A stretch of DNA of 64,000 nt, from positions 1,736,001 through 1,800,000 of the forward strand of contig NZ_FNSM01000001.1 in the NCBI RefSeq assembly GCF_900105415.1, in the 5' to 3' direction. Origin of the DNA: Streptomyces sp. TLI_105. Its GTDB lineage: Bacteria > Actinomycetota > Actinomycetes > Streptomycetales > Streptomycetaceae. A program made the position numbers and the translations under genes. How positions within the stretch are numbered: the first letter of the stretch is position 1; each line of letters starts with the position of its first letter. Below, piece after piece: positions 10,406-19,670 of this stretch. Below the pieces are notes generated by a model. The model did not search any database and was not told the origin of the DNA. It saw nothing but the letters and a program-made list of their open reading frames with translations.

Positions 10406-12087
10406 CCGAGGTCCCCTTCCACGTACTCCTTGCCGCCGCCCTCCGCCGTCAACCGGCGCAGTTCGACGCGGCGGATCTTGCCGGAGACGGTCTTGGGCAG
10501 GTCGGCGAACTCGATGCGCCGGACCCGCTTGTACGGGGCGAGGACCGCGCGCGAGTGGGCGAAGAGGGCCTTCGCGGTCTCCTCGCCCGGCTCCCAGCCC
10601 GCCGCGAGGACGATGTACGCCTTGGGGACGGCGAGCCGCAGCGGATCGGGCGCGGGGACGACGGCCGCCTCGGCGACGGCCTCGTGCTCCAGGAGGGCGC
10701 TCTCCAGCTCGAAGGGGCTGATCTTGTAGTCGGAGGCCTTGAAGACGTCGTCGGCGCGCCCGATGTACGTGATGTAGCCGTCCGCGTCCCGGGAGCCGAT
10801 GTCGCCGGTGCGGTAGTAGCCGCCCTCCATCGCCTCCGCCGTGCGCTCCGGGTCGCCGTGGTAGCCGGTCATCAGGCCCACCGGCTTGGCGGCGAGGTCG
10901 AGACAGATCTCGCCCTCCTCGACGTCCGCCCGGCCGCTCACCGGGTCGACGAGGGTGACCCGGAAGCCGGGGCTGGGGCGCCCCATGGAGCCCTCCTTGA
11001 GCCGCTGGCCGGGGCTGTTGGACACCTGGACGGCAGTCTCGGTCTGGCCGAAGCCGTCCCGGATGGTGACGCCCCAGGCGCGCCGCACCGACTCGATGAC
11101 CTCGGGGTTGAGCGGCTCGCCGGCGGCCACGACCTCGCGCGGCGGGGTCTTCAGCTGGCCGAGGTCGGCCTGGATCAGCATCCGCCACACGGTCGGCGGG
11201 GCGCAGAAGCTGGTGACGCCGTTCCGCTCCATCTCGTCCATGAGCCGGGCCGGGTCGAAGCGGGTGTAGTTGTGGATGAAGACGGTCGCCTCCGCGTTCC
11301 ACGGGGCGAAGAGGTTGGACCAGGCGTGCTTGGCCCAGCCCGGCGAGGAGATGTTGAGGTGCACGTCTCCGGGCTTGAGGCCGATCCAGTACATCGTCGA
11401 GAGGTGCCCGACGGGGTACGAGGTGTGGGTGTGCTCGACCAGCTTGGGGCGGGCGGTGGTGCCGGAGGTGAAGTACAGCATCAGGGTGTCGTCGGCGAGG
11501 GTGACGCCGTCGGGCTCGAAGACGTCCGACTCCTGGGAGGCGAGCTCGTACCCCAGCCAGTCCGCCCCGTCGCCGCCGACGGAGATCCGGGTGTAGTCCC
11601 CGGGGACGTCGTCGAACTTGGCGGTGTCCTCGGCGCGCACGATGACGTGCCGGGCGCGGCCCCGGTCGACGCGGTCGCGCAGGTCGGCGGGGCCGAGGAG
11701 CGGGGTGGCGGGGATGAGGACGGCGCGCAGCTTCATCGCGGCGAGCACGGTCTCCCACAGCTCGACCTGGTTGCCGAGCATCAGGATGATCCGGTCGCCG
11801 GCGCGCACGCCCTGGGCCCGGAGCCAGTTCGCGACCCTGTTCGAGCGGGCGGACATCTCGGCGAAGCTCACCCGCGTCTCGGAGCCGTCCTCCTCGACGA
11901 TGTGCAGCGCGGTCCGGTCGTTGTCCCGCGCGATGACGTCGAACCATTCGAGCGCCCAGTTGAAACGGTCGGGCCGGGGCCAGGCGAAGCCCTCGTAGGC
12001 CGTCTCGTAGTCCTCGCGATGCTGCAGCAGGAAGTCCCGGGCGGCCCGGAACCTCTCCGTCGCACCGGTCGCGCTCGTGGCCGTCAT
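10402..12087 (-). CDS. acyl-CoA synthetase of the acetyl/medium-chain acyl-CoA synthetase type
   Basis: A 561-residue AMP-forming ligase of the branch that carries an acetyl-CoA-synthetase-like N-terminal extension ([16 protein letters not shown]). Motifs in order: [25 protein letters not shown], the [18 protein letters not shown] block, [18 protein letters not shown], and the C-terminal [13 protein letters not shown] lysine. It should activate a short- or medium-chain carboxylic acid to its CoA ester. It is the first gene of a two-gene unit, overlapping the second by ATGA. A LuxR-type regulator diverges from it 90 bases away, and the gap contains two inverted repeats that may control the pair. 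Confidence 0.94.
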   Translation of the reverse strand: MTATSATGATERFRAARDFLLQHREDYETAYEGFAWPRPDRFNWALEWFDVIARDNDRTALHIVEEDGSETRVSFAEMSARSNRVANWLRAQGVRAGDRIILMLGNQVELWETVLAAMKLRAVLIPATPLLGPADLRDRVDRGRARHVIVRAEDTAKFDDVPGDYTRISVGGDGADWLGYELASQESDVFEPDGVTLADDTLMLYFTSGTTARPKLVEHTHTSYPVGHLSTMYWIGLKPGDVHLNISSPGWAKHAWSNLFAPWNAEATVFIHNYTRFDPARLMDEMERNGVTSFCAPPTVWRMLIQADLGQLKTPPREVVAAGEPLNPEVIESVRRAWGVTIRDGFGQTETAVQVSNSPGQRLKEGSMGRPSPGFRVTLVDPVSGRADVEEGEICLDLAAKPVGLMTGYHGDPERTAEAMEGGYYRTGDIGSRDADGYITYIGRADDVFKASDYKISPFELESALLEHEAVAEAAVVPAPDPLRLAVPKAYIVLAAGWEPGEETAKALFAHSRAVLAPYKRVRRIEFADLPKTVSGKIRRVELRRLTAEGGGKEYVEGDLG

Positions 12088-12102
12088 GTGTCCTCCTCAT
12101 TG

Positions 12103-12163
12103 CGGGACTGTCCCGGACATCGTGTAATCGGTGACCCAGGTCTCACTACCCCCGTTCGGGGGT
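12103..12163. promoter_or_regulatory. divergent promoter region with two inverted repeats
   Basis: CGGGAC-T-GTCCCG (12103-12115) lies near the synthetase start, and a perfect 16-bp palindrome ACCCCCGTTCGGGGGT (12148-12163) ends 14 bases before the regulator's GTG. The second sits where a self-binding regulator would block its own translation and transcription; which protein binds is inference. Confidence 0.55.
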
Positions 12164-12177
12164 GAAGGAGTGGTTCC

Positions 12178-12993
12178 GTGTCCGAGAAGGTGGAAGCGGT
12201 GGAGTTGCGCACGGCGCTGCTGCGGCTGAGGCGCGCCAGCGGGCTGCCCGTCGTCTTCGGCGGACTGCTCCAGGAGGGCCGCACGATGCGGATCGCCGAG
12301 CTGAGCGGGGCCGTCACGCCCGCGCTGCGCGGCCTGGCGATCTCGGCCGGCTCCGGGCTCGGCGGGAAGTGCCTGGCGCTGTCGCGGCCGTGCGCGGTCA
12401 CGGACTACCCGTCGTCGCGGCACATCACGCACGAGTACGACGTCCCGGTCTCGGCGGAGGGCCTGCGCGCGGTGATCGCCGTCCCCGTCGTGGTGCGGCG
12501 CAAGGTGCGCGGCGTGCTGTACGGGGCCCTGCGCGAGTCCCTGCCGATCGGCGAGCGCGTCTTCGACGCGGCGATGGCGGCGGCCCGTGACGTCGAGCAG
12601 GCCCTCGCGGTACGGGACGAGGTGCGGCAGCTGCTCGCGCCCCCGGCGCCCGGGCCGTCCTGGGAGGAGGTCCGCCAGGCGTACGGGGAGCTGCGCGAGC
12701 TCGCGCCGAAGGTCCTGGACCCGAAGCTGAGGGCGCGCCTGCTCGCGGTGTGCGGGCGCCTGGAGACGGCCGCCGCGCCCCCCTCGCCGGTGCCGGGGGT
12801 GGCGCTCACGCCCCGCGAGACGGACGTCCTCGCGGCGGTCGCCTCCGGCGCGACGAACGCGACGGCGGCGGAGCGCCTCGGTCTGCGCCCGGAGACGGTG
12901 AAGGGCTACCTCCGCTCGGCGATGCGCAAGCTGGGCGCCCACACGCGCCTGGAGGCGGTGGTGGCGGCCCGGAGGGCGGGGGCGCTGCCGTAG
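12178..12993 (+). CDS. GAF-domain LuxR-type transcriptional regulator
   Basis: A 271-residue regulator. Residues 10-145 form a GAF-like sensor domain (RRASGLPVVFGGLL, then a region like the IclR/LuxR effector pocket containing GLRAVIAVPVVVRRKVRG). A linker helix region follows, and residues 205-265 are a classical LuxR/NarL helix-turn-helix (LTPRETDVLAAVASGATNA, then AAERLGLRPETVKGYLRSAM). There is no receiver domain, so control is probably through a small ligand, perhaps a carboxylic acid or CoA ester given the divergent acyl-CoA synthetases. The start is GTG at 12178, with GGTGAAGGAG upstream. A palindrome lies just before it. Confidence 0.9.
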   Translation: MSEKVEAVELRTALLRLRRASGLPVVFGGLLQEGRTMRIAELSGAVTPALRGLAISAGSGLGGKCLALSRPCAVTDYPSSRHITHEYDVPVSAEGLRAVIAVPVVVRRKVRGVLYGALRESLPIGERVFDAAMAAARDVEQALAVRDEVRQLLAPPAPGPSWEEVRQAYGELRELAPKVLDPKLRARLLAVCGRLETAAAPPSPVPGVALTPRETDVLAAVASGATNATAAERLGLRPETVKGYLRSAMRKLGAHTRLEAVVAARRAGALP

Positions 12994-13052
12994 GGGGTGT
13001 CGTGTCGATCAGGCCGGGCTCGCGACGCCTGGCCTGATCGACATGACACCCC
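12994..13052. terminator. long hairpin terminator between LuxR gene and toxin/immunity locus
   Basis: A 22-bp inverted repeat (12994-13015 with 13031-13052) with one G-T type mismatch and a 15-base loop, beginning at the LuxR-gene stop and ending 31 bases before the convergent immunity gene stop. It can insulate both. Confidence 0.85.
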
Positions 13053-13083
13053 TGAGGGGCCGAAGCGCGCGGGTCCGTCCCTC

Positions 13084-14069
13084 TCAGGAGGCGGCGGCCC
13101 CGGCGTCGAAGGCGGCGACGGAGGCGTCCACAAGGGTCGACGGCCGGCCGACCGAGGGGCCCGGGCCCGCTGCCAGGGTCAGGGTGAAGCCGTCCTGGCC
13201 ACCGAGCGCGACGCCGCGGTCGAGGGCCGCCGGCGGCGCCGGTGTGCGGGGCGGCGCCGGTACGGACAGGAGCAGCTCGCAGGTGGCGGCCGGCTGCGCC
13301 AGGGCGGACAGTTCCGCCTCCATCGCCTCGACCAGAGCCGGCGCGTTGTCCTCCAGGGACCCGGGGCGCAGGGGGAATTCCCGGTCCAGGACGGTCACGC
13401 CGATCCCGCGGAGCGTGGTGGCCCGCAGGCGGAGGGCGCGGGCGTCGAACACGCCGTGGGTGTGCAGGACGTAGACGGCGACGAGCGCCGCCCGGACGCC
13501 GGCGGCCGGGTCGGCCGCTGCCGCCCGCAGCGGCCACCGCCGTTCCCGTCCCCGGAGGCGTACGGCCGTAGCCCCTCGGTCAGCGCGAGGAGCCCGTCCC
13601 GCACGGTCTCCCCGTGGAGCCAGGCACCTCCGGCGCCGAGGGAGAACAGTCGGCCCTCCTCGTCCACGGCCATCGGCGCGTCCGCGTCGGTGCGGCCGAG
13701 GGGGAAGAGCCGGGTGCCGAGCGTCTCGGCGAGCCGGTGCAGGGGCGGGCCGGAGTACCGGGCCTCCTGCGGGTCGACGACGCAGCCGGTCGCCGCCACC
13801 TCGCGGCCGCCGTGGGCCGCCGGCGCCGGACGGAGGCCGTGGAACTCCCGGACGGCGCGCTCGGCGGCGGGAAACAAGGACCAGGGTCCCGGGCCCGTCG
13901 TCTTGAGGACGGCGATCATGGCGGCGTCACCGGCGTCCCGCCCGGGGTGCCAGCCGGCCAGGGTCAGGGGCGTGCCGTCCTCGCCTCCGCGTACGGGGTC
14001 GGTCCTCGCAGAGCCGGTCGTCGCAGGCTCGGTCGCCGCAAGACCGGTCGTGGCAGGCTCGGTCGTCAT
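13084..14069 (-). pseudogene. SUKH-3 immunity protein with unknown C-terminal extension, frameshifted
   Basis: Two reading frames together encode one protein. The first, from ATG 14069, gives a SUKH-3 domain (AGWHPGRDAG, VREFHGLRPAP, LGTRLFPLGR, AVDEEGRLFSLG), the usual antidote to deaminase and other polymorphic toxins. Near 13550 the frame breaks at a GGGG run. Adding one G joins LTEGLRPYASG smoothly to a second frame (RWPLRAAAADPAAGVRAAL onward, to TGA at 13084) with good codon usage, about 160 residues I do not recognise. Either a sequencing homopolymer error or a real mutation explains it. As given, the product would end in unrelated residues. It lies 13 bases after the deaminase gene and is the last gene of the toxin operon. 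Confidence 0.7.
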
Positions 14070-14082
14070 CGTGGGCCCCGCG

Positions 14083-14475
14083 TCAGGAATCCTGGAGGAC
14101 GGTGATGCCGAGCGCGTCGGCCAGGGCCGCGCAGGACCGGCAGAGGGCGGCGGGCGTGCCGTGCTCGGGGTCTCCGTGGGGGCGCACCTTGCGGGAGACG
14201 AGGGCCGCGCCCGCGAAGTGCGACGGCGCCTCGGCAAGGCTCGTGGTCCCACCGTCCGCGCGCTGGGCGTCGACCGCGTACAGCCGGTCCGAGACGAGGG
14301 CGGACTCGGCGCAGTACCCGAGGAACGGCTCGCGCAGGCTCGGTGCGAGCCCGTCGAAGAACTCCTGGACGGCGGGATGGAGCCGGGGCTCGCCGTCGCC
14401 GGTCAGGTTGCTCTGGCTGGTGATCGTGCCCTGGACGAGAAGGGAGGAGGCCGTTTCCGGAACGGTGTCAGACAA
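14083..14475 (-). CDS. stand-alone YwqJ-like deaminase module (orphan toxin tip)
   Basis: A 130-residue protein that corresponds to only the C-terminal toxin domain of YwqJ-type polymorphic toxins. The deaminase zinc motifs are CAE in FLGYCAESALVSDRLYAVD and CxxC in PAALCRSCAALADAL. It aligns by eye with the tip of the large toxin at 14951-16570 over its whole length (SSLLVQGTITSQSN, LHPAVQEFFDGL), but has no delivery domain. The start is TTG at 14475, which overlaps the upstream SUKH-3 stop by 8 bases, implying coupling. It is probably an alternative toxin cassette captured by recombination, with the following SUKH-3 gene as its antidote. Target nucleotide or base is unknown. Confidence 0.78.
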   Translation of the reverse strand: MSDTVPETASSLLVQGTITSQSNLTGDGEPRLHPAVQEFFDGLAPSLREPFLGYCAESALVSDRLYAVDAQRADGGTTSLAEAPSHFAGAALVSRKVRPHGDPEHGTPAALCRSCAALADALGITVLQDS

Positions 14476-14938
14476 AGTAGTCCCGCGCTTCCTGCTGGGG
14501 GCCGCGCAGCAGACAGCTGATGGCCTCGTACGTGTTCGCTCCCAGGAAATAGGGGCCGGTGTGGTGCATGAGGAAGAAGCGTCCGGTCTCGTCTATGAGG
14601 ACCATCGCTCCGTCGAACGTCTCGCATCCCACGGGGAAAAGCTTCTTCCCCACGTTCCGGGCGAGTTCGGCGACGTCCTCGCCGCTCTCCTCGTAGATCC
14701 AGTGCGGCGTGAATCCGACGGCGTCCGGCGGCGTTCCCGGAATCACCAGGCGCAGTCCGCCGAATTCCCGGACGAATTCCTGGGCGGCCTGGAACGGTTC
14801 GACCGGATGGCCTCCCTCGGCGAAACGGTCGGTCACGAAGTTCAGGAGCTCGGGCAGCTGCGCACCGATGTCACGCCCCCGCGTCCAGCCCGCCTCGGTC
14901 AGGACGGCCTCGACTTCCTCCGTTGTCATTCTCGGCAT
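14468..14938 (-). CDS. SUKH-3 immunity protein
   Basis: A 156-residue cytoplasmic protein of the SUKH-3 immunity family (EEVEAVLTEAGWTRGRDIG, then AAQEFVREFGGLRLVIP, GKKLFPVGCETFDGAMVLID, GRFFLMHHTGPYFLG). SUKH proteins bind and neutralise toxins delivered between bacteria. It follows the deaminase toxin gene by 12 bases and precedes the orphan deaminase module by overlap, so its cognate is most likely the large toxin just upstream. ATG at 14938 is followed by a second ATG three codons later (MPRMTTEE); either could serve. Confidence 0.9.
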   Translation of the reverse strand: MPRMTTEEVEAVLTEAGWTRGRDIGAQLPELLNFVTDRFAEGGHPVEPFQAAQEFVREFGGLRLVIPGTPPDAVGFTPHWIYEESGEDVAELARNVGKKLFPVGCETFDGAMVLIDETGRFFLMHHTGPYFLGANTYEAISCLLRGPQQEARDYFV

Positions 14939-14950
14939 TTGCAGGCTCTC

Positions 14951-16570
14951 TCAGTGGTGCGCAATGACGCCGGCGAGGAGCAGCATTCTCTCACAGGATC
15001 GGCAGGGCGGTTTGTACTCCCCGTGCAGCAACTGATCGTCTCCGGGGCGCACGTTGCCGATCTGAACCGAATAGACGCGGGACCCTTCCATGGCCTTCCG
15101 TACGTCCTCCGGTGTGACGATGCCGGTCCCGTTCGGATCCATGTGGTGCAATCGGTCGGATATGAGCGAGACTTCCGCGCATTTCCCGTGGCCGTTGCCC
15201 GGATTCTGGTCGGCCGCCTCCATGTCCGCCTCCACCGGGTCCAGGATCTGTTTGAGCGCCGGATGGGTGGACACCGTGGAGTCGCCGGTGGTAGCTGCTC
15301 GAATGCGCGGTCAGGGTGCCGTCGTGCAGCAGGGTTCCGGCGCACGCCGTCTTCAGCCGGTGCTTGCCTTCCGGGTACGGATTGCTGGGCGGCTGGGGGC
15401 TGATCGGCTTTCCCCCGGGGTTGTTCCCGCTGCCCCCGTTGTTGTGGCCGCTTCCACCGCCCGGGGGCGTTCCGCCGTCTCCACCGCCCGGGTTCCTGCC
15501 TCCCGCACCGCCGCCGGAGCCGTTCCCGGTCTCGTGGTCGTCCTTGCGCTCGCGGGCGAGGCGGTCGCGGATCGCGTCGTCGTTGTTCTTGTGGTCCTTG
15601 GAGATCTGCTTGACCGCTTTGGGGAGCGTCTCGCCGATGTGGTCGCCCATGGTCCTGGCGGACTTCACCAGGGCGCCCATCGCCTTCTCGATGACCGGGT
15701 CGAGGGCGTCGGCGATGTCGTCCCGGCCCTTGTTGCGGCGCTGGTGCCCCTTGGCCTTGCTCAGCTTCCCGGCGGTCCTGCCGTGGATGCCGGCACTCAC
15801 GCCGTTCAGCTTCGTGCCGGCCTGCTCGTGCTCGTCGCGCTCGATGTGGAAGCCCTTGCCCTTGCCGCCACCACCGCCACCGCCACCGCCTCCGGCGGAG
15901 GCGAGGTTCAGGCCCTCCTTGGCGCCCTGCACCCCCTCGTCGAAGCCGTCCTTGCCGGCCTGCTTCGTCCGTCCGAGGTTCACGCCGTTCTGGACGCCCA
16001 AGGCGTCCATGCTCACCTGGACGACTAGGTCGGCCGCCATGTTCTCCAGCGCGGCCACGACCGGCTCGGTCATCACCGAGACGACGTGGCCGACCGCCTC
16101 TTCCATCGCGGCCGTGACGAGCTTCAGCAGCTGCTTCTTCGTGAAGGCGATCGCTCCGGCGCCGAGCAGCGCGGACAGACCACCGGTGACCGGGATGAGA
16201 GCGAGCGCCGGCCCCGTCTGGCCGGCCAGAACTCCCAGCTCCGCGACGGCCTTCCACTTCATCGCCTCGATCGCGCCCGCGGCGAGGTCCAGTGCGTCCG
16301 CGATCGTACGGGCCGCGGACACCATGTCCTTCAGGTGCTTGCCCTCCACCTTGGTCCAGTGCTCGTTGAGCGCGTCCATCGCCTCGCCGTGACCCGACGA
16401 CAGCAGACGCTCCATGTGGTTGTTGGCGAGCTGACCGTCGTCGGCGAGATCGTCCGCGAACTCCGCAGCGCGTCCGCCATGTCGCGGTACGCGTCCTCGT
16501 CGACGTTGGGCCAGTTCACCCCCACCAGATCCAGAAGCGTGTCCGCCCAGTCCGGCACCGTCACAGCCAT
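14951..16570 (-). pseudogene. T7SS-type polymorphic toxin with YwqJ-like deaminase tip, frameshifted twice
   Basis: Read across three frames, this is one toxin of about 540 residues. The N-terminal third (MAVTVPDWADTLLDLVGVNW, ATG 16570 with a GGGGGGA site) is a CpnT/WXG100-like secretion domain with helices and an apolar segment (GLSALLGAGAIAF). A Gly/Pro-rich linker follows. The tip is a YwqJ-like deaminase with GKCAEVSLISDRL and PPCRSCERM zinc motifs. Frame breaks: near 16465, where CTGCGGAGTTC lacks one G needed for LREFADDLADD; and near 15300, between LTAHSS and TTGDSTVSTHPAL. The toxin would be exported by a type VII system, which is not in the window. As given, it is inactive; homopolymer miscalls could explain at least the first break. 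Confidence 0.75.
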
Positions 16571-16690
16571 GGCCGGAAATCCCCCCGTACGCACAGACGT
16601 TCGCAGAACGCAAGTGTGAACACCCTGCCGTGTCCGGGGAAATCCATCAGCACAGCCCCGGCCGTACGCCATGGCGTTCCCGACCGACCG

Positions 16691-17803
16691 TCAGCCCTCC
16701 GCGTACACGATGTCGTACGGGGTGCCGGGAGCTGTCATGAGCCGGAGGGTCCGCTCGGCCTCGGCGGTGAGCGCGGTGCGCGTCGCGCGCGTCACGTGCG
16801 CGAAGGGTTCGATGGTGAGCGTCGTGCGGTCCTTCGCCTCGTCGAGGTGCCAGATCCCGGCGAGGAAGCCGTCCACGAGGAACGCGCGGTGCGCCTGGTT
16901 GCCGGTCCAGGTGCGGCCGTGGTGCTCGGCGGGGACGACGCGGCCTCGGTCGGCGTGCGAGAGGAGCAGGTTGTCGAACTCGGGCAGGAAGCGGGGCGGC
17001 GCGGGGGTGTCCTCGTCGGGGCGGGGCGCGTCGGGGAGGTCGAAGAGCTCGGTGCCCCGCTCGTCCCGGAAGACGAGCAGCTCGGCCCGCAGCCGCTCGA
17101 AGGCCGGGCGGAGACGGGTGAGACCGCACCAGGTCTGCATGTCCTTGACGGAGGCGGGACCGAAGGCGCCGAGGTAGCGCCGTACGGTCTCGTCGAGGTC
17201 GGCGGCCTCGTCCTCGGGCCCGTCGAACCACGTACGGACGGTGGTGAGCGCGACCTGCCCGCTGCGCCCCCACAGACCGCGCGGGGTGACCTGCACCATC
17301 AGGAGCAGGCAGCGGGCGGCGATGGTCAGCGCCTGTGGATCGGCCCCCGGCCACTCCCGGAGCAGTCGCTCCCGCAGCTCCTTGGGGGTGCGGGGCCGCT
17401 CCTCGACGTAGGCGGTCGCCAGGGAGACGAGCCGGTCGAGGTCGACGCCGTCGAGCCCCTTGCGGAACATCTTCAGCTCCCGGTCGATGGCCCCGGCCTG
17501 GACGAGCCGGCGCAGGCCGACGGCGTCGCGGGCGGTGTGGGTGTGGACGGTGGACCGCAGCGAGACGATCCGGGCGACCTTCCGGGACTCCATCAGGGCG
17601 GACAGGTCCTCGGGTCGGAAGCCGTCGAGGCGGGCGGCGAGCGCGTAGTACGGGGGCTTGGTGTTCTGGGCCTGGAGACCGACGAGGCGGCCGACGGCCT
17701 CCTCGACGCCGAGCGGGGCGGGGCGCAGGAGCAGCTGCCGGTCGAGGGTGGCGCGGTTCAGGGCGCGGGGGCCGAGCACGGGGTGGGTCGTCTTGAGGGC
17801 CAT
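16691..17803 (-). CDS. HTH_42 family protein, AlkZ-like DNA glycosylase candidate
   Basis: A 370-residue protein of the winged-helix superfamily (DUF1006/HTH_42) that includes the Streptomyces AlkZ glycosylase and E. coli YcaQ, which unhook interstrand crosslinks and excise bulky alkyl bases. The catalytic motif position is filled by QAQ in GRLVGLQAQNTKPPYYAL (Gln44 and Gln46 from the chosen ATG), the pattern of the AlkZ-like subgroup rather than the Q-x-D of YcaQ. Further family blocks are SLRSTVHTHTARDA, RFLPEFDNLLLSHADR and VDGFLAGIWHL. ATG 17803 was preferred to GTG 17812. It diverges from a CorA-like gene, with a palindrome 25 bases upstream. No genotoxin cluster adjoins it, so a housekeeping repair role is likely. 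Confidence 0.85.
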   Translation of the reverse strand: MALKTTHPVLGPRALNRATLDRQLLLRPAPLGVEEAVGRLVGLQAQNTKPPYYALAARLDGFRPEDLSALMESRKVARIVSLRSTVHTHTARDAVGLRRLVQAGAIDRELKMFRKGLDGVDLDRLVSLATAYVEERPRTPKELRERLLREWPGADPQALTIAARCLLLMVQVTPRGLWGRSGQVALTTVRTWFDGPEDEAADLDETVRRYLGAFGPASVKDMQTWCGLTRLRPAFERLRAELLVFRDERGTELFDLPDAPRPDEDTPAPPRFLPEFDNLLLSHADRGRVVPAEHHGRTWTGNQAHRAFLVDGFLAGIWHLDEAKDRTTLTIEPFAHVTRATRTALTAEAERTLRLMTAPGTPYDIVYAEG

Positions 17804-17827
17804 GGTCGGCACGCTATCGACAGTTGC

Positions 17828-17842
17828 GGACAGCTACTGTCC
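17828..17842. promoter_or_regulatory. palindrome upstream of the AlkZ-like gene
   Basis: GGACAG-CTA-CTGTCC, a perfect 6-bp repeat centred 32 bases upstream of ATG 17803, inside the divergent promoter shared with the CorA-like gene. Candidate operator for an unlinked regulator. Confidence 0.45.
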
Positions 17843-17992
17843 TCTATGTCCTCGATGCGGACCGGCGAGATCCGGACGGAAAGGTTTCACCCCATATATC
17901 CTGCTCTCGTCCGCACTCCGCTCTCCGCCCGCATCCGCACCCCGGAGCCGGGGACTCGCCAAGGCCACCGACCGAGGAGGAGGTGGGCGACG

Positions 17993-19144
17993 ATGTCCGA
18001 CCGCCGCCCCCGCGCCGCCTGGCGCCGCCGCGCGGAACCGCCGCCCGAGGCCTCGTCCGCGCAGCCGCCCTCGGCGGCCCCGAGCGCGACGGGGCCCGGC
18101 GGGGTCCGGTCGGACGGGGTGCGGTCGAGCGTGGCGCAGTCGACGCTCTATCGCGACGGGCACCGGGTCTCCTCCCCCACCACCCTCGCGGACACCTTCC
18201 GTCAGCTGCGCGAGCACCCCGACGGCATGGCCTGGATCGGACTCCAGCGCCCGACCGATGAGGAACTCCACTCCCTGGCGGCCGAGTTCGACCTGCACGA
18301 ACTGGCCGTCGAGGACGCGAGGGAAGCCCACCAGCGCCCCAAGCTGGAGCGGTACGGCGACACGCTCTTCGTCGTCCTGCGCGCCGCCCGCTACCTCGAC
18401 GCCCCGGAGGAGGTCGAGTTCGGCGAGCTCCACGTCTTCGTGGGCCCGGACTTCCTCATCACGGTCCGGCACGGCGCCGCCCCGGACCTCTCGGCCGTCC
18501 GCCACCGCATGGAGGAGAACCCGGACCTGCTGGCCCTGGGCCCCGAAGCCGTCCTGTACGCGATCCTCGACGCGGTGGTCGACGGCTACGCGCCGGTGGT
18601 GGCGGGCGTCCAGAACGACATCGACGAGATCGAGACGGAGGTCTTCGGCGGCGACCCGGCGGTCTCCCGCCGCATCTACGAACTCTCCCGCGAGATGGTC
18701 GAGTTCCAGCGCGCCACCCGCCCCCTCGTGGGCATGCTCCACGCCCTGATGGCCGGCTTCGCCAAGTACGGCACGGACGAGGAGCTCCAGCGCTACCTCC
18801 GCGACGTCGCCGACCACGTCACCCACACCAGCGAACGCGTCGACGGCTTCCGCCAGGCCCTGGCGGACATCCTCACGGTCAACGCGACCCTGGTCACCCA
18901 ACAACAGAACGCCGAGATGCGCGCCTTGGCGGAAGCGGGCTTCGAACAGAACGAGGAGATCAAGAAGATCTCCGCCTGGGCCGCGATCCTCTTCGCACCC
19001 ACCCTCGTGGGAACCATCTACGGCATGAACTTCGACTCCATGCCGGAACTGCACTGGACGGGCGGATACCCGTTCGCGATCGGCTTGATGGGGATCGTCT
19101 GCACTAGTTTGTACGTAATTTTCAAGCGTCGGGACTGGCTCTAG
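17993..19144 (+). CDS. CorA-like magnesium/cobalt transport protein
   Basis: A 383-residue inner-membrane divalent cation channel of the CorA/MIT family. After a 45-residue disordered Pro/Ser/Arg-rich tail comes the cytoplasmic funnel domain (WIGLQRPTDEELHSLAAEF, AVEDAREAHQRPKLERYGDT) with the long stalk helix. The last 60 residues hold two membrane helices, with the family signature YGMNF (IYGMNFDSMPEL) between them, and a basic C-terminus (FKRRDWL). Length and topology are complete. The ATG at 17993 follows a GAGGAGGAGG site. It diverges from the AlkZ-like gene. A decayed copy of the C-terminal tail of a similar protein lies at 25.5 kb. Confidence 0.94.
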   Translation: MSDRRPRAAWRRRAEPPPEASSAQPPSAAPSATGPGGVRSDGVRSSVAQSTLYRDGHRVSSPTTLADTFRQLREHPDGMAWIGLQRPTDEELHSLAAEFDLHELAVEDAREAHQRPKLERYGDTLFVVLRAARYLDAPEEVEFGELHVFVGPDFLITVRHGAAPDLSAVRHRMEENPDLLALGPEAVLYAILDAVVDGYAPVVAGVQNDIDEIETEVFGGDPAVSRRIYELSREMVEFQRATRPLVGMLHALMAGFAKYGTDEELQRYLRDVADHVTHTSERVDGFRQALADILTVNATLVTQQQNAEMRALAEAGFEQNEEIKKISAWAAILFAPTLVGTIYGMNFDSMPELHWTGGYPFAIGLMGIVCTSLYVIFKRRDWL

Positions 19145-19670
19145 GGAGCGACCGATCCCCCTCACGCCGCGCCTGTGGCTTGCTTCTGCACCCGCTGCAC
19201 GAACTACCCGTTTCGGGCCCTGGGGAGGCCCTGGGGAGAAGTGATGCGGGTGACCTCGTCCACCTGCCTCCAGCCCGCAGCACCCCGCACCCACGCCGGG
19301 GGACCTCTCGGGCGCGGACGCCGAGGGCCTCGCGCCGTACCGAAAGAAGCCTACGGCCTCGACGATGCCGACATCGCCGCGCTGCGCGGCCGGGCCTTGG
19401 AGCAGGCCGACGACCTCGCGACCCGCCTGCTCGAAGAGTCCGACGCCCCGGGCATCGACTGGTGCGGGGCAGTGGGCCGGCCTCTCCGTGCCGCTCCGCA
19501 CCGGACTTCCCAGGCTTTGCTCGCAAGCGCCGACAGCGCGACCGGCTCCAGCGAATGAGTCAGCGGCATCGACCGACTGCACCGCCCCGCCCTCTCCGCC
19601 ACTCGTCAACAGCGCTGCACCGCGCAGCGGACTGTCGGCCTGAGCCCTCGCGCAGCCGGCCGGTCGGCTG
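19145..19670. other. gap between CorA-like and NACHT genes
   Basis: No convincing intact gene in 526 bases. On the plus strand near 19345-19470 a stretch reads like coding sequence for about 40 residues (AYGLDDADIAALRGRALEQA and a little beyond) without a supported start or stop; it may be a gene remnant. The rest shows no codon bias or strong hairpin. Confidence 0.5.

Noticed and set aside
14951-16570. Programmed frameshifting in the toxin gene
   Set aside because: No slippery heptamer with downstream structure is evident, and two of three nearby breaks in the locus are simple one-G losses in G runs.
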